24,336 bases of DNA, from contig CAYXBU010000029.1 of assembly GCA_964463245.1 (NCBI GenBank), forward strand, positions 1 to 24,336, in the 5' to 3' direction. Both the position numbers and the translations under genes were made by a program. Source of the DNA: CAMEON01 sp964463245 (GTDB taxonomy: Bacteria; Bacillota; Clostridia; Oscillospirales; CAG-272). The notes below the pieces were generated by a model, which was not told the DNA's origin, did no database searches, and saw only the letters and a program-made list of their open reading frames with translations. Positions within the stretch are counted from its first letter, which is position 1. Every line of letters begins with the position of its first letter. Of this stretch, positions 7,556 through 15,199 are shown piece after piece.

Positions 7556-8089
7556 TCACTGCTCGGATGTATCCTCGTCATCCTCGTCGAAGCGGATGGA
7601 TGCTAAGACCGCCCAGCGCGGGTCGATCTCGGTCTGCCGACAGCCGCAGTTGCCCTCACGGAGCGGTTTGCCGCATACGGGGCACAGCCCGGGGCAATCC
7701 TCGTCGCAGAGCAGGCGCATCGGAAAGGAGAGCAGAAGTGCCTCCCGCACCGCCTCGTCCGCGTCCAGCATCCCGTCCTTCAGAACAAGATACTCGTCTA
7801 CATCCTCCTCCAGCTGTTCCTCGGTCAGGGTACCCTCGGTCACGACGGTGCGCTCAAAGGGAATGGAAAACTCTCCCACCACATCGTCCAAGCAACGGGC
7901 ACAGGCACCGCGATAGGGAACCGTGGCGGTGGCGGTCAGACGCATATAGCCGCCCTGATTGAGGATCTCGCCGACCAGATGCGCGTCACCGGTCAGTTCC
8001 ACGCCGCTCGGTGCCTCCGGATGAATGCAGACATCCACGCTCATGCGCGTGGCCTCCCCGCAGAGCAGGGGACGAAGATCTAAGTTCAA
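7556..8089 (-). CDS. yceD: DUF177/YceD family protein
   Basis: A 177-residue DUF177 (YceD) protein. Conserved cysteines are visible in CARCLDD in the middle and in the C-terminal metal-binding-like cluster CDEDCPGLCPVCGKPL...NCGC. The family is linked to 23S rRNA accumulation or ribosome assembly and almost always precedes rpmF, as here (110-bp gap). The start is inferred to be the TTG at 8089: AAAGGAG lies eight bases upstream on the minus strand. An ATG just after that site is in another frame, and the longer frame upstream crosses the promoter. The tail is acidic (FDEDDEDTSEQ). Confidence 0.88.
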   Translation of the reverse strand: MNLDLRPLLCGEATRMSVDVCIHPEAPSGVELTGDAHLVGEILNQGGYMRLTATATVPYRGACARCLDDVVGEFSIPFERTVVTEGTLTEEQLEEDVDEYLVLKDGMLDADEAVREALLLSFPMRLLCDEDCPGLCPVCGKPLREGNCGCRQTEIDPRWAVLASIRFDEDDEDTSEQ

Positions 8090-8103
8090 GCCGCATTCTC
8101 CTT
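8087..8103 (-). promoter_or_regulatory. Ribosome binding site fixing a TTG start
   Basis: On the minus strand AAAGGAG is followed by eight bases and TTG. No in-frame ATG is available at usable spacing, so TTG is the likely start of the DUF177 gene. Confidence 0.7.
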
Positions 8104-8150
8104 TCGCGCCGCAGGGCGTGATATCATCGGTACATACCAACACAAGCGTA

Positions 8151-8179
8151 ATTATACCCCATCCGAGGCTTTTTGTCAA
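8151..8179 (-). promoter_or_regulatory. SigA-type promoter of the yceD-rpmF operon
   Basis: TTGACA (8174-8179), a 17-bp spacer and TATAAT (8151-8156) on the minus strand: a full consensus promoter. TTTTTTTCAAAAAGCTC precedes the -35 box. Confidence 0.92.
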
Positions 8180-8292
8180 GAGCTTTTTGAAAAAAAGGGG
8201 CAGACTCGCGCTTTTGTCGGCGGGTTCGGGGATCTGCGCGCCCTTCTCCCCTGTGTTTTGGCTGAATCTTGTGTGAAATTTACACGGAAGCC

Positions 8293-8321
8293 TTGATTTT
8301 TCTCTCAAAATAGTGTATGAT
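8293..8321 (+). promoter_or_regulatory. SigA-type promoter of the FKBP lipoprotein pair
   Basis: TTGATT (8293-8298), a 17-bp spacer and TATGAT (8316-8321). It is divergent from the yceD promoter and leaves a leader of about 50 nt before the 8377 gene. Confidence 0.8.
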
Positions 8322-8376
8322 AAGTAGGTATTATACGCGCAGGGAGGAGAAGAGCCCCTGCCAAGAGGAGTAAAGC

Positions 8377-9684
8377 ATGAAGATTCGCAAGTTATCCATG
8401 ATCGCGTCGGTAGCGGCACTGCTGCTGGGCTGTGCGCTGATCGCATCCTGTAACAACGAGGGAGACACCGAGAGCGGCACCGAGACCGGCACCGGGAAGG
8501 AGTCCTCCACCGCGACCACCGAGGTCGCTACCGCCCCGGATCGCTATGACTACCTGTCGGCGGATGTCCTGCAGGATGTGGACATCGACCCGTCGATCTA
8601 CACCGACATGAAGCTGACCCTGCCCTCCAACCTGGAGATCAAGGATCAGGATGTACAGGATTACATCGACCAGTCCATCCTGTTCGAGTACCGCACAGCC
8701 GACAACGGCACCGCCAAGATGACCGACAGCAAGATGAAGAAGGGGGATTCCGCCTTCATCTACTATAAGGGAGAGATCGACGGCAAGGAGTTCGACGGCG
8801 GCTCCAACTGGGAGGACAAGTCCCCCTATGAGCTGAAGCTGGGCTCGGCGAGCTTCATCCCCGGCTTTGAGGACGGGTTGATCGATGTCATTCCCGCCAT
8901 GACCTCCCGCGAGAAGCCCGCGAAGGTGCAGGCCACCTTCCCCGAGGACTACGGCAAGGACGAGCTCAACGGCAAGACCGCGACCTTCTACGTCTACGTC
9001 GAGTACGCCATCCAGTACACCCTGCCGAAGTATGATCGGGATTTCATCGAGAACACCCTCAAGTACGACGGGGACAAGGATGTCTACGCCAGCGACAACG
9101 AGCTCCTGGAGGAGCACCGCGCCTACATCAAGAAGCAGCTGGAATCCAAGCTGGCCACCGATGTGGAGTATGCCAAGATCGACGCGCTCTGGACACATCT
9201 GACCGACAAGGCTGTCTGCCGCAACCTGCCCGAGAAGGAGATCGAATTCTACTACGACTCCTACAAGAGCGAGATCAAGTCGGCCTACAGCAACTACTCC
9301 ACCTACTACGGCGAGACCTTCACCAAGATGTACCCCGACGAGGCCAGCTTCTCGGTGTGGTACATGGGGCTGAAGTCGGCCGACACCTGGGAGGAGGAGC
9401 TGCGTGAGTTGGCTACCCGCATCGTCAAGAAGGACATGATCACCCACGCCATTGCCGAGCAGGAGGGGATCGAGGCCGTCTCGGACGAGGAGTACAAGGC
9501 CATGATCAAGGAGTGGGTCACCAACTACTCCGGACAGCTGACCGAGGCCGAGATCATCCAGAACATGGGCGAGACCTACCTCAAACAGTCGGCTCTGGCA
9601 GATCGGATGCTGGATTGGCTCCTGGAGCGTGCGACCTTTACCTATGAGAGCACCGAGACCGATGCAACCGATGCTGCCGCTTGA
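8377..9684 (+). CDS. Trigger-factor-like FKBP peptidyl-prolyl isomerase lipoprotein (copy 1)
   Basis: A 435-residue lipoprotein. The signal peptide ends in lipobox LIASC with Cys25 and is followed by a Thr/Glu/Gly linker. Residues about 120-210 form an FKBP domain of trigger-factor type: GDSAFIYYKGEIDGKEFDGG, then FIPGFEDGL, FPEDYG and LNGKTATFYVYV. Residues about 215-415 are helical and resemble the trigger-factor C-terminal arm (AIAEQEGIEAVSDEEYKAMI). The likely role is extracytoplasmic protein folding, analogous to PrsA, though PrsA uses a parvulin domain. GAGGAG six bases upstream supports the ATG. Copy 2 follows 29 bp later and is very similar, so they are a tandem duplication in one transcript. 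Confidence 0.88.
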   Translation: MKIRKLSMIASVAALLLGCALIASCNNEGDTESGTETGTGKESSTATTEVATAPDRYDYLSADVLQDVDIDPSIYTDMKLTLPSNLEIKDQDVQDYIDQSILFEYRTADNGTAKMTDSKMKKGDSAFIYYKGEIDGKEFDGGSNWEDKSPYELKLGSASFIPGFEDGLIDVIPAMTSREKPAKVQATFPEDYGKDELNGKTATFYVYVEYAIQYTLPKYDRDFIENTLKYDGDKDVYASDNELLEEHRAYIKKQLESKLATDVEYAKIDALWTHLTDKAVCRNLPEKEIEFYYDSYKSEIKSAYSNYSTYYGETFTKMYPDEASFSVWYMGLKSADTWEEELRELATRIVKKDMITHAIAEQEGIEAVSDEEYKAMIKEWVTNYSGQLTEAEIIQNMGETYLKQSALADRMLDWLLERATFTYESTETDATDAAA

Positions 9685-9713
9685 CAGAAGGCCACAGAAG
9701 GAAGGTATATCCC

Positions 9714-11144
9714 ATGAACCGTGATATCAAGCATTGCCACCTCCGCGCCCTGAGCCTTGCGCTCTGTGCGCTCCTGCTGGTCTCCCTGTTGGCACTGGCC
9801 GCCTGCGGCGGCAAGGACACCGAGGGGAGCACCGACACCGCGACCGCGACTGACACCGAGACCGTGACGGATCCCGCCGCGACCGATACCGAGCCCGCCA
9901 CCGAGCCTGTCTCCGAGACCGAGTCCGAGCCCGCGACCGAGGTCGCCACCGAGACCGACACGGCCGCGGCTACCGCGACTTCGACCGAGACGACCGCCGC
10001 CACCGAGGCCGAGCTTGCCACGGCTCCCGAGCGGTATGACTACATCTCGGCGAATGTGTCGGCGGACGTGGATATTCAGCCCTCGGATTACACCGAGATG
10101 AAGCTGACCCTGCCGTCCTACCTGCAGATCACCGAGCAGGATGTGCAGGACTACATCTATGGTTCCATCCTGTTCCAGTACCGCGTGGCTGAAAACGGTA
10201 CCGCCAAGATGACCGACAGCAAGATGAAGAAGGGAGATTCCGCCTTCATCTATTACAAGGGCGAGATCGACGGGGTGGCCTTTGAGGGCGGCTCCAACTG
10301 GGACGGCACCGCCCCCTACGAGCTGGCACTCGGCTCCGGATCCTTCATCCCCGGCTTTGAGGACGGGCTGATCGACGTGATTCCCGCCGACACCTCCCGC
10401 GAGGCACCCGTTGCGGTGCAGGCGACCTTCCCCGAGGACTACGGCAAGGAGGAGCTGAACGGCAAGACCGCGACCTTCTATGTCTACGTCGAGTACGCCG
10501 TGCAGTACAGCCTGCCGGAGTATAACCGGGATTTCGTGGAGAACACCCTGCAGTATGAGGGACAGAAGGAGTTCTACGCCGGCGATAAGGCCTACTTGCA
10601 GGAGTTCGAGCAGTATGTCAAGACCTATCTGGAGAAGCAGATCGCGGAGGATGTGGCGTACGCCAAGACCGATGCGCTCTGGGTCTACCTGACCCGGACG
10701 GCGGTCTGCCGCAACCTGCCCGAGCTTGAGATCAACTACTATCTGGACAGCTACAAGAACCAGATCACCTATATGTACAAGCAGTATTCTTCCTACTACG
10801 GTGAGAGCTTCACCACGGCCTACCCCGACGAGGCCTCCTTTGCCGTGTGGTACATGGGTCTGACCTCCGCCGAGGTCTGGGAGGAGGAGCTGTACGATCT
10901 GGTCGAGCGGATGGTCAAGAAGGATATGATCACCCATGCTATCGCCGAACAGCAGGGCATGGAGACTGTCTCGGAGGAGGAGTACAAGGCAGTCGTGGAG
11001 GAGTGGGTCAGCTACTACTACGGTCAGCTCACCGCCGACGATATCATCCGTCAGATGGGCGAGACCTTCCTCAAGCAGTCGGTCGTGTCCGAGAAGGTGC
11101 AGGCATGGCTGATGGAGCAGGCAGAGTTTTCCTATTCCGAATGA
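9714..11144 (+). CDS. Trigger-factor-like FKBP peptidyl-prolyl isomerase lipoprotein (copy 2)
   Basis: A 476-residue paralogue of the preceding gene. Its lipobox is LALAAC with Cys31, and its linker is longer, about 60 residues rich in Thr, Glu, Ala and Asp (TATDTETVTDPAATDTEPAT type). The FKBP and C-terminal domains align with copy 1 throughout, and some DNA blocks are nearly identical, for example around 10199-10265 against 8709-8775. The ATG at 9714 follows AAGGAAGG; the frame extends upstream only through a TTG overlapping the previous stop. Copies 1 and 2 are probably co-transcribed. The main difference is the linker, which suggests the two domains sit at different distances from the membrane (inference). 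Confidence 0.88.
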   Translation: MNRDIKHCHLRALSLALCALLLVSLLALAACGGKDTEGSTDTATATDTETVTDPAATDTEPATEPVSETESEPATEVATETDTAAATATSTETTAATEAELATAPERYDYISANVSADVDIQPSDYTEMKLTLPSYLQITEQDVQDYIYGSILFQYRVAENGTAKMTDSKMKKGDSAFIYYKGEIDGVAFEGGSNWDGTAPYELALGSGSFIPGFEDGLIDVIPADTSREAPVAVQATFPEDYGKEELNGKTATFYVYVEYAVQYSLPEYNRDFVENTLQYEGQKEFYAGDKAYLQEFEQYVKTYLEKQIAEDVAYAKTDALWVYLTRTAVCRNLPELEINYYLDSYKNQITYMYKQYSSYYGESFTTAYPDEASFAVWYMGLTSAEVWEEELYDLVERMVKKDMITHAIAEQQGMETVSEEEYKAVVEEWVSYYYGQLTADDIIRQMGETFLKQSVVSEKVQAWLMEQAEFSYSE

Positions 11145-11164
11145 ACCGATCATAGAGCATGACC

Positions 11165-11211
11165 AAAAACGGACGGAGCATCCCGATGGATGCTCCGTCC
11201 GTTTTGTTTTT
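11165..11211. terminator. Bidirectional terminator between the FKBP pair and mscL
   Basis: A perfect 15-bp stem (ACGGACGGAGCATCC / GGATGCTCCGTCCGT, loop CGAT) is flanked by AAAAA on the left and TTTTGTTTTT on the right. It lies between convergent genes and can serve both. Confidence 0.93.
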
Positions 11212-11221
11212 GATGGGAATA

Positions 11222-11758
11222 TTACTTCTTGGACGCGGCGACCAGCTCGGCGAGCAACTTTTCCTGATTCAGGATCGCATCCTCGATGGCGGTCTGACGC
11301 TCGGCGGCAGCCTTGGCGGCAGCTTCAGCCTCGGCGGCTTCAGCGTCTGCCTTCTCCTTGGCGGCGGCGGCGGCGGCCTCGGCCTCGGCCAGCTTCTTGT
11401 GCTCCAGCTTGTTCTTGGTCTTCATCATGATGCGAAGGACCAGGAAAATGCAGAAAGCCACCAGCAGGAAGTCGATGATGGTCTGGATCCAGGTGCCCCA
11501 GAGGATCGCGACCTCGGGCACAGCCTCGGTGGTCTCGGTGGCCTCCACGCCGGCCTTGAGGACAGTCTTCCACTCGTCCAGATTGGTGCCGTTGGTCAGC
11601 ATACCCACGCAGGGGTTGATGACGTAGTTGACGAGTCCGGTCACGATCTTGCTGAACGCACCGCCGATGACAACACCGACGGCCATATCCACCACGTTTC
11701 CGCGGGTGATAAACGCCTTAAAATCCGACCAGAAGCCGCCCTTCTTTTCTTTTGCCAT
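11222..11758 (-). CDS. mscL: Large-conductance mechanosensitive channel MscL, extended tail
   Basis: A 178-residue MscL. The N-terminus FWSDFKAFITRGNVVDMAVGVVIGGAFSKIV covers the amphipathic helix and first membrane helix. The second membrane helix is about 85-112 (TWIQTIIDFLLVAFCIFLVL). The channel opens under membrane tension to release solutes during osmotic downshock. The C-terminal region (113-178) is unusual: 66 residues of Ala/Glu/Lys-rich helix that probably form a coiled coil, longer than the short bundle of typical 120-150-residue MscL. The ATG at 11758 follows GAAAGGAAGG; the frame extends seven codons upstream. It has its own promoter. Confidence 0.95.
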   Translation of the reverse strand: MAKEKKGGFWSDFKAFITRGNVVDMAVGVVIGGAFSKIVTGLVNYVINPCVGMLTNGTNLDEWKTVLKAGVEATETTEAVPEVAILWGTWIQTIIDFLLVAFCIFLVLRIMMKTKNKLEHKKLAEAEAAAAAAKEKADAEAAEAEAAAKAAAERQTAIEDAILNQEKLLAELVAASKK

Positions 11759-11824
11759 AAAAAAGTACCTTCCTTTCACGTCGATCCGACACGCGGCTTA
11801 CCGCGCATCACGGTTTACAGACCT

Positions 11825-11853
11825 ATTGTACACCATTTCGACAGGAATGTCAA
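11825..11853 (-). promoter_or_regulatory. SigA-type promoter of mscL
   Basis: On the minus strand TTGACA (11848-11853), 17 bp and TACAAT (11825-11830), with CTTCAAAAAACCCCC directly upstream of the -35 box. Confidence 0.88.
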
Positions 11854-12070
11854 GGGGGTTTTTTGAAGATGCGGGAAATGACGAGCTTCATTTTTTTGCG
11901 GGAAATGTGTCTGTTCCGATCCCCTGCCGTGTCGTGGTCGCCCGGCTCCCGGGGGAGGCAAGGGGCGGAGTCTCCTACGCATATGGATCGAAAAGGCTTT
12001 CTCTCCACGGCCTCTCGCACCGGAAAAACCGTATTTCTCCCTTGTTTTCTGATTTTTTTTCAAAAACCCC

Positions 12071-12100
12071 TTGACAAACCACCCACTTTTCGGGTATAAT
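12071..12100 (+). promoter_or_regulatory. SigA-type promoter of the rpmH operon
   Basis: TTGACA (12071-12076), an 18-bp spacer and TATAAT (12095-12100), preceded by TTTTTTTTCAAAAACCCC. Confidence 0.92.
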
Positions 12101-12219
12101 ACAATGGTCAATGTCACAGGTGTACCATGCCCTGCCCTCCGGCGGATGCGGAGTGTAGGCAACCTGCGGGGTCTTTTCCCCCGCCACCGCCCGACAAATA
12201 TAATAAGGAGGTGCAGGAT

Positions 12220-12354
12220 ATGCTCAGAACCTACCAGCCTAAGAAGCGTCAGAGAAAGAAGGAGCACGGCTTCCGCAAGAGAATGAAGACCGCTGACGGC
12301 AGAAACGTACTCAAGAGACGCCGCGCAAAGGGCAGAAAGCGTCTGACCTATTGA
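12220..12354 (+). CDS. rpmH: 50S ribosomal protein L34
   Basis: A complete 44-residue L34 with the family sequence pattern TYQPKKRQRKKEHGFRKRM and RRRAKGRKRL. AAGGAGGTG seven bases before the ATG at 12220 fixes the start. It is the first gene of the conserved rpmH-rnpA-yidD-yidC-jag-mnmE block. A diverged copy of its last 12 codons lies immediately downstream. Confidence 0.98.
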   Translation: MLRTYQPKKRQRKKEHGFRKRMKTADGRNVLKRRRAKGRKRLTY

Positions 12355-12412
12355 TCACAGGCGCGGCACGCCGTGCGAAGGGCAGAAAGTGTCTGACCTA
12401 TTGATCACAGGC
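12318..12412. repeat. 45-bp direct repeat: duplicated 3' end of rpmH
   Basis: Positions 12318-12362, covering the last rpmH codons, the stop and trailing bases, are repeated at 12368-12412 with only three differences, at an exact 50-bp offset. Read in the rpmH frame, two differences are synonymous and one would change Arg to Cys. The second copy is not translated as part of rpmH. Confidence 0.95.
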
Positions 12413-12424
12413 ACGATCAGTGCA

Positions 12425-12513
12425 GACGGCTCCGCCGTCCCACCGTATAGCATCCATGCAAAACCACCGAAGACTGATGGATCAACCTTGTTCTGTCGTT
12501 CCTCGGTGTTTTT
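12425..12513 (+). other. Possible processing or attenuation structures before rnpA
   Basis: A short GACGGC-TCC-GCCGTC hairpin (12425-12439) is followed by CACCGA (12465-12470) and TCGGTG (12503-12508), the latter ending in TTTTT. The second pair has a loop of about 32 nt, so a terminator or attenuator between rpmH and rnpA is only tentative. Confidence 0.3.
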
Positions 12514-12549
12514 CATTGATAGCAGAAATCTCACCTGTCAGGGAAAGCC

Positions 12550-12963
12550 ATGAAAGAGATAGCCATTCAGGAAAATCACCTTTACCAGAAGGTCTTCCGC
12601 CGGGGCAAGCGCGCCGGTGGTCACTATGTCACCGTGTGGATCCTCAAGGATCTCGCCGCCAATCGTCTGCGCCGCGCACATCCGCAAAAGAAGACCGTCA
12701 ACCGCATCGGGCTGTCTGTGCCCAAGCGGGAGACCGGTGCCATCGGGCGGAACCGCGTCAAGCGCATCATCCGAGAGGGTCTGCGGCAGGTCATTCGGGA
12801 GACACCCATCAAGACGGGCTTCCTCATCGTCATCACGGCTCGCCCCGGCATCGAGTCCACAAAGAGCACCGCTATCGCCGCCGACCTGCGGTATATCTTC
12901 CGCAAGCTGGATATGTACAAGCCCGCTCCGCAGGACTCGTCCGACAGCCCCGTCCTGCCATGA
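12550..12963 (+). CDS. rnpA: Ribonuclease P protein component
   Basis: A 137-residue RnpA. The conserved RNR-type motif reads GRNRVKRIIREGLR, preceded by RIGLSVPKR and by KVFRRGKRAGG near the N-terminus. It binds the RNase P RNA and helps it remove 5' leaders from precursor tRNAs. The ATG at 12550 has only a modest ribosome binding site (AGGGA). The stop overlaps the start of yidD by four bases (ATGA), so the two are translationally coupled. Confidence 0.95.
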   Translation: MKEIAIQENHLYQKVFRRGKRAGGHYVTVWILKDLAANRLRRAHPQKKTVNRIGLSVPKRETGAIGRNRVKRIIREGLRQVIRETPIKTGFLIVITARPGIESTKSTAIAADLRYIFRKLDMYKPAPQDSSDSPVLP

Positions 12964-13295
12964 AGCGCATATGCATGGCCTTGATCCGGTTCTACCAACG
13001 CTTCCTGTCCCGGCTCAAGCCCTACCCCACCTGCCGCTTCACCCCTACCTGCTCCGCTTACGCCTACGAGGCCTACGCCAAGCGGGGCTTCTTCGCGGGA
13101 ACCGCCCTGACTCTGTGGCGCATCCTGCGGTGCAGTCCGCTCTCGCCCTGCGGCTACGACCCCGTGCCGAGCAAGGGCTTCCATACCATGCCCCTGCGTT
13201 GGAGCAAGTACGACCCCACGGCGACGACTCCGCCCCCCTCGTCGGAGGAGAGAGACACGACCCCCACGGAGGACGACCCCACCGATACCGCATAA
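12960..13295 (+). CDS. yidD: Membrane protein insertion efficiency factor YidD
   Basis: A 111-residue YidD (DUF37 family). The signature is CRFTPTCSAYAYEA at about 25-38, followed by RILRCSPLSPCGYDPVP. It is a small membrane-associated protein thought to assist YidC-dependent insertion. The C-terminal 35 residues are Pro/Thr/Asp/Glu-rich and look disordered, longer than in short YidD forms. It overlaps rnpA by four bases and precedes yidC, the usual order. Confidence 0.95.
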   Translation: MKRICMALIRFYQRFLSRLKPYPTCRFTPTCSAYAYEAYAKRGFFAGTALTLWRILRCSPLSPCGYDPVPSKGFHTMPLRWSKYDPTATTPPPSSEERDTTPTEDDPTDTA

Positions 13296-13408
13296 GGGTA
13301 TCCCACATACAGACGAGTATGCAGCGGCCAGGATCAGAGGAGCCGCGCCCCGACCCCGCCCCGCCGTGCGCGATGAGGCCACCTGTCGGGTAACACAAGA
13401 AAGGTATC

Positions 13409-15178
13409 ATGAACATGAAGAGAAACAAGAAAAGAGGCTTGACCCGCGCCATCCTTTGTCGGGTGGGGGTCATGCTCCTGACGCTGGTCATCCTGGGCGG
13501 CGTTCTGTCGGGCTGCAGTGGTTGCGGCGGCAGTACCACAGTCGTCACCCTTGACCTGAACAAGACAGCCATTGCCCCCTCCGAGGAGAACGGCAACGGC
13601 ATGAACCAGGAGGAGTTGACCGGTCTGGCCGAGAAGATCGTCGCCAACGGCTCCGCTCTGCAGATCCGCGAGGGTCTGGTCGCCGCTATGAACGGCTACG
13701 ACACCACCGCCGAGGGCTTCGATGATAAGAACCTGCCCGAGGCTCAGCCCGAGAAGGCGGTGGAGTTCGCCCTCAAGGTGCTCAAGTCCGACACCTACAA
13801 GCTGGAGACCTACGCCTCGGTCGAGAAGATGACCGATGCCGACCTCGCCATGCTGATCGACAGCTTCCGGACGACGGTCACGCTGGAGGAGGACATCGGC
13901 TTCCTGACCCGCATCCTCATGTGGATCGCCATTGCCTTTGAGTGGATGATCAACGTGCTGGGCTTCGGCAGCTTTATTCTGGGTACGGTGTTCTTCGCCA
14001 TCGCGGTGGAGATCATCATGCTCCCCATCTCCATCATCCAGCAGAGGAACGCCCGCAAGTCCGCACGTCTGCGCCCCAAGGAAATGGCCATCCGCAAGAA
14101 GTATGCCGGTCGTACCGATCAGGCCACCATGCAGACCATGCAGCAGGAGATCATGCAGATGCAACAGGATGAGGGGGTCAACCCCATGAGCTCCGGCTGT
14201 CTGCCCCTGCTCATCTCCTTGCCCATCGTTTTCGCGCTGTACTATGTGGTCATCGATCCCCTTAAATATATGATGGGTTGCTCCACCGAGCTTGCCTCGG
14301 CATTGAACACCTTCGCCACCACCTCCCGCGCCGCCGGCGGTCTGGGACTGACCCTGCAGTCCAACCGCGGTACCATCGAGATCCTGTCCTATATCCGTGA
14401 CATGGGCGTGGAGGGTCTGGCTCCCTTGAAGGATTTCGCCTTCTTCACCAACAGCGGTGATTGCCTCTCCAAGCTGACCGAGATCGTGACCACGCATGAG
14501 ATTCCGAACTTCTATATCGGCTCGGTCAACTTTGGTCTGACCCCCGGTCTTGCAAACCCGTGGCTGCTCATCATCCCTGTCCTGACCTTCGGCATCTATT
14601 TCTTCAGCTCCAAGCTGACCCGCAAGATGTCCTACCAGCCCACCACCGCGAACGACCCCGGCATGGGCTGCTCCAACACCATCATGGATGTCTCCATGCC
14701 CCTGATGTCGGCTATCTTCACCTTCTGGGTGCCGGGTGCCGTGGGTGCCTACTGGGCGATCAAGAGCGTGGTCTCGCTGGGTAAGCAGTTCATCATGAGC
14801 AAGGTCATGCCCCTGCCGGTCTTTACCGAGGCCGACTACAAGGCCGCCGAGCGGGAGCTGGCGGGCAAGAACAAGGGTAAGCCGGTCAAGAAGAGCGGCA
14901 CCCGCAACCCCAATGTCCGCTCCCTGCACCACATCGACGACGAGGACTTCGAGCCGGGCAGCAAGGACACCTACCCCACGATCGAGCCGAAGACCACCGA
15001 GCCTGCTCCGGCGAAGGTCAACGAGAGCACCTACAGCGAGGGAGCGACCCTCAAGGAGGATATGTCTGCCGAGGAACGCCGCGCCCAAAAGAAGAATAAG
15101 AAGAACAAGAACAAGGGCGAGGACACCCCCGCCGAGGACAGCTGTGACAGCGACAGCAGCAGCAGCGACAGCGAATAA
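13409..15178 (+). CDS. yidC: YidC/Oxa1 family membrane protein insertase
   Basis: A 589-residue insertase, much longer than the roughly 260-residue Bacillus forms. The signal peptide ends in lipobox LSGC with Cys36. A soluble stretch of about 120 residues precedes the first core membrane helix (about 187-210). The LRPKEMAIRKKYAGRTD cytoplasmic loop (221-237), the segment SGCLPLLISLPIVFALYY (about 262-279), and helices at about 385-400 and 430-452 complete the fold. An insertion of about 95 residues lies between helices. The tail (470-589) is Lys-rich, then Ser/Asp-rich. By eye, Glu201 (AVEIIMLP) sits where the groove Arg is expected. It inserts membrane proteins alone or with Sec. The start may be the ATG at 13409 or at 13415; AAAGG lies just upstream. 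Confidence 0.93.
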   Translation: MNMKRNKKRGLTRAILCRVGVMLLTLVILGGVLSGCSGCGGSTTVVTLDLNKTAIAPSEENGNGMNQEELTGLAEKIVANGSALQIREGLVAAMNGYDTTAEGFDDKNLPEAQPEKAVEFALKVLKSDTYKLETYASVEKMTDADLAMLIDSFRTTVTLEEDIGFLTRILMWIAIAFEWMINVLGFGSFILGTVFFAIAVEIIMLPISIIQQRNARKSARLRPKEMAIRKKYAGRTDQATMQTMQQEIMQMQQDEGVNPMSSGCLPLLISLPIVFALYYVVIDPLKYMMGCSTELASALNTFATTSRAAGGLGLTLQSNRGTIEILSYIRDMGVEGLAPLKDFAFFTNSGDCLSKLTEIVTTHEIPNFYIGSVNFGLTPGLANPWLLIIPVLTFGIYFFSSKLTRKMSYQPTTANDPGMGCSNTIMDVSMPLMSAIFTFWVPGAVGAYWAIKSVVSLGKQFIMSKVMPLPVFTEADYKAAERELAGKNKGKPVKKSGTRNPNVRSLHHIDDEDFEPGSKDTYPTIEPKTTEPAPAKVNESTYSEGATLKEDMSAEERRAQKKNKKNKNKGEDTPAEDSCDSDSSSSDSE

Positions 15179-15199
15179 TGGGAAACGAGGTATCAAGAC

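Larger units (their letters stand above)
11759..12219. other. 461-bp divergent region between mscL and rpmH
   Basis: It holds the mscL promoter (11825-11853), the rpmH promoter (12071-12100) and about 200 bp between them in which I see no gene, no DnaA-box cluster and no clear structure. The rpmH leader (about 12107-12219) contains a GCGGGG/CCCCGC hairpin near 12167-12185. Confidence 0.6.

Noticed and set aside
11854..12060. Possible replication origin beside rpmH
   Set aside because: No cluster of TTATCCACA-type DnaA boxes and no dnaA gene were found.
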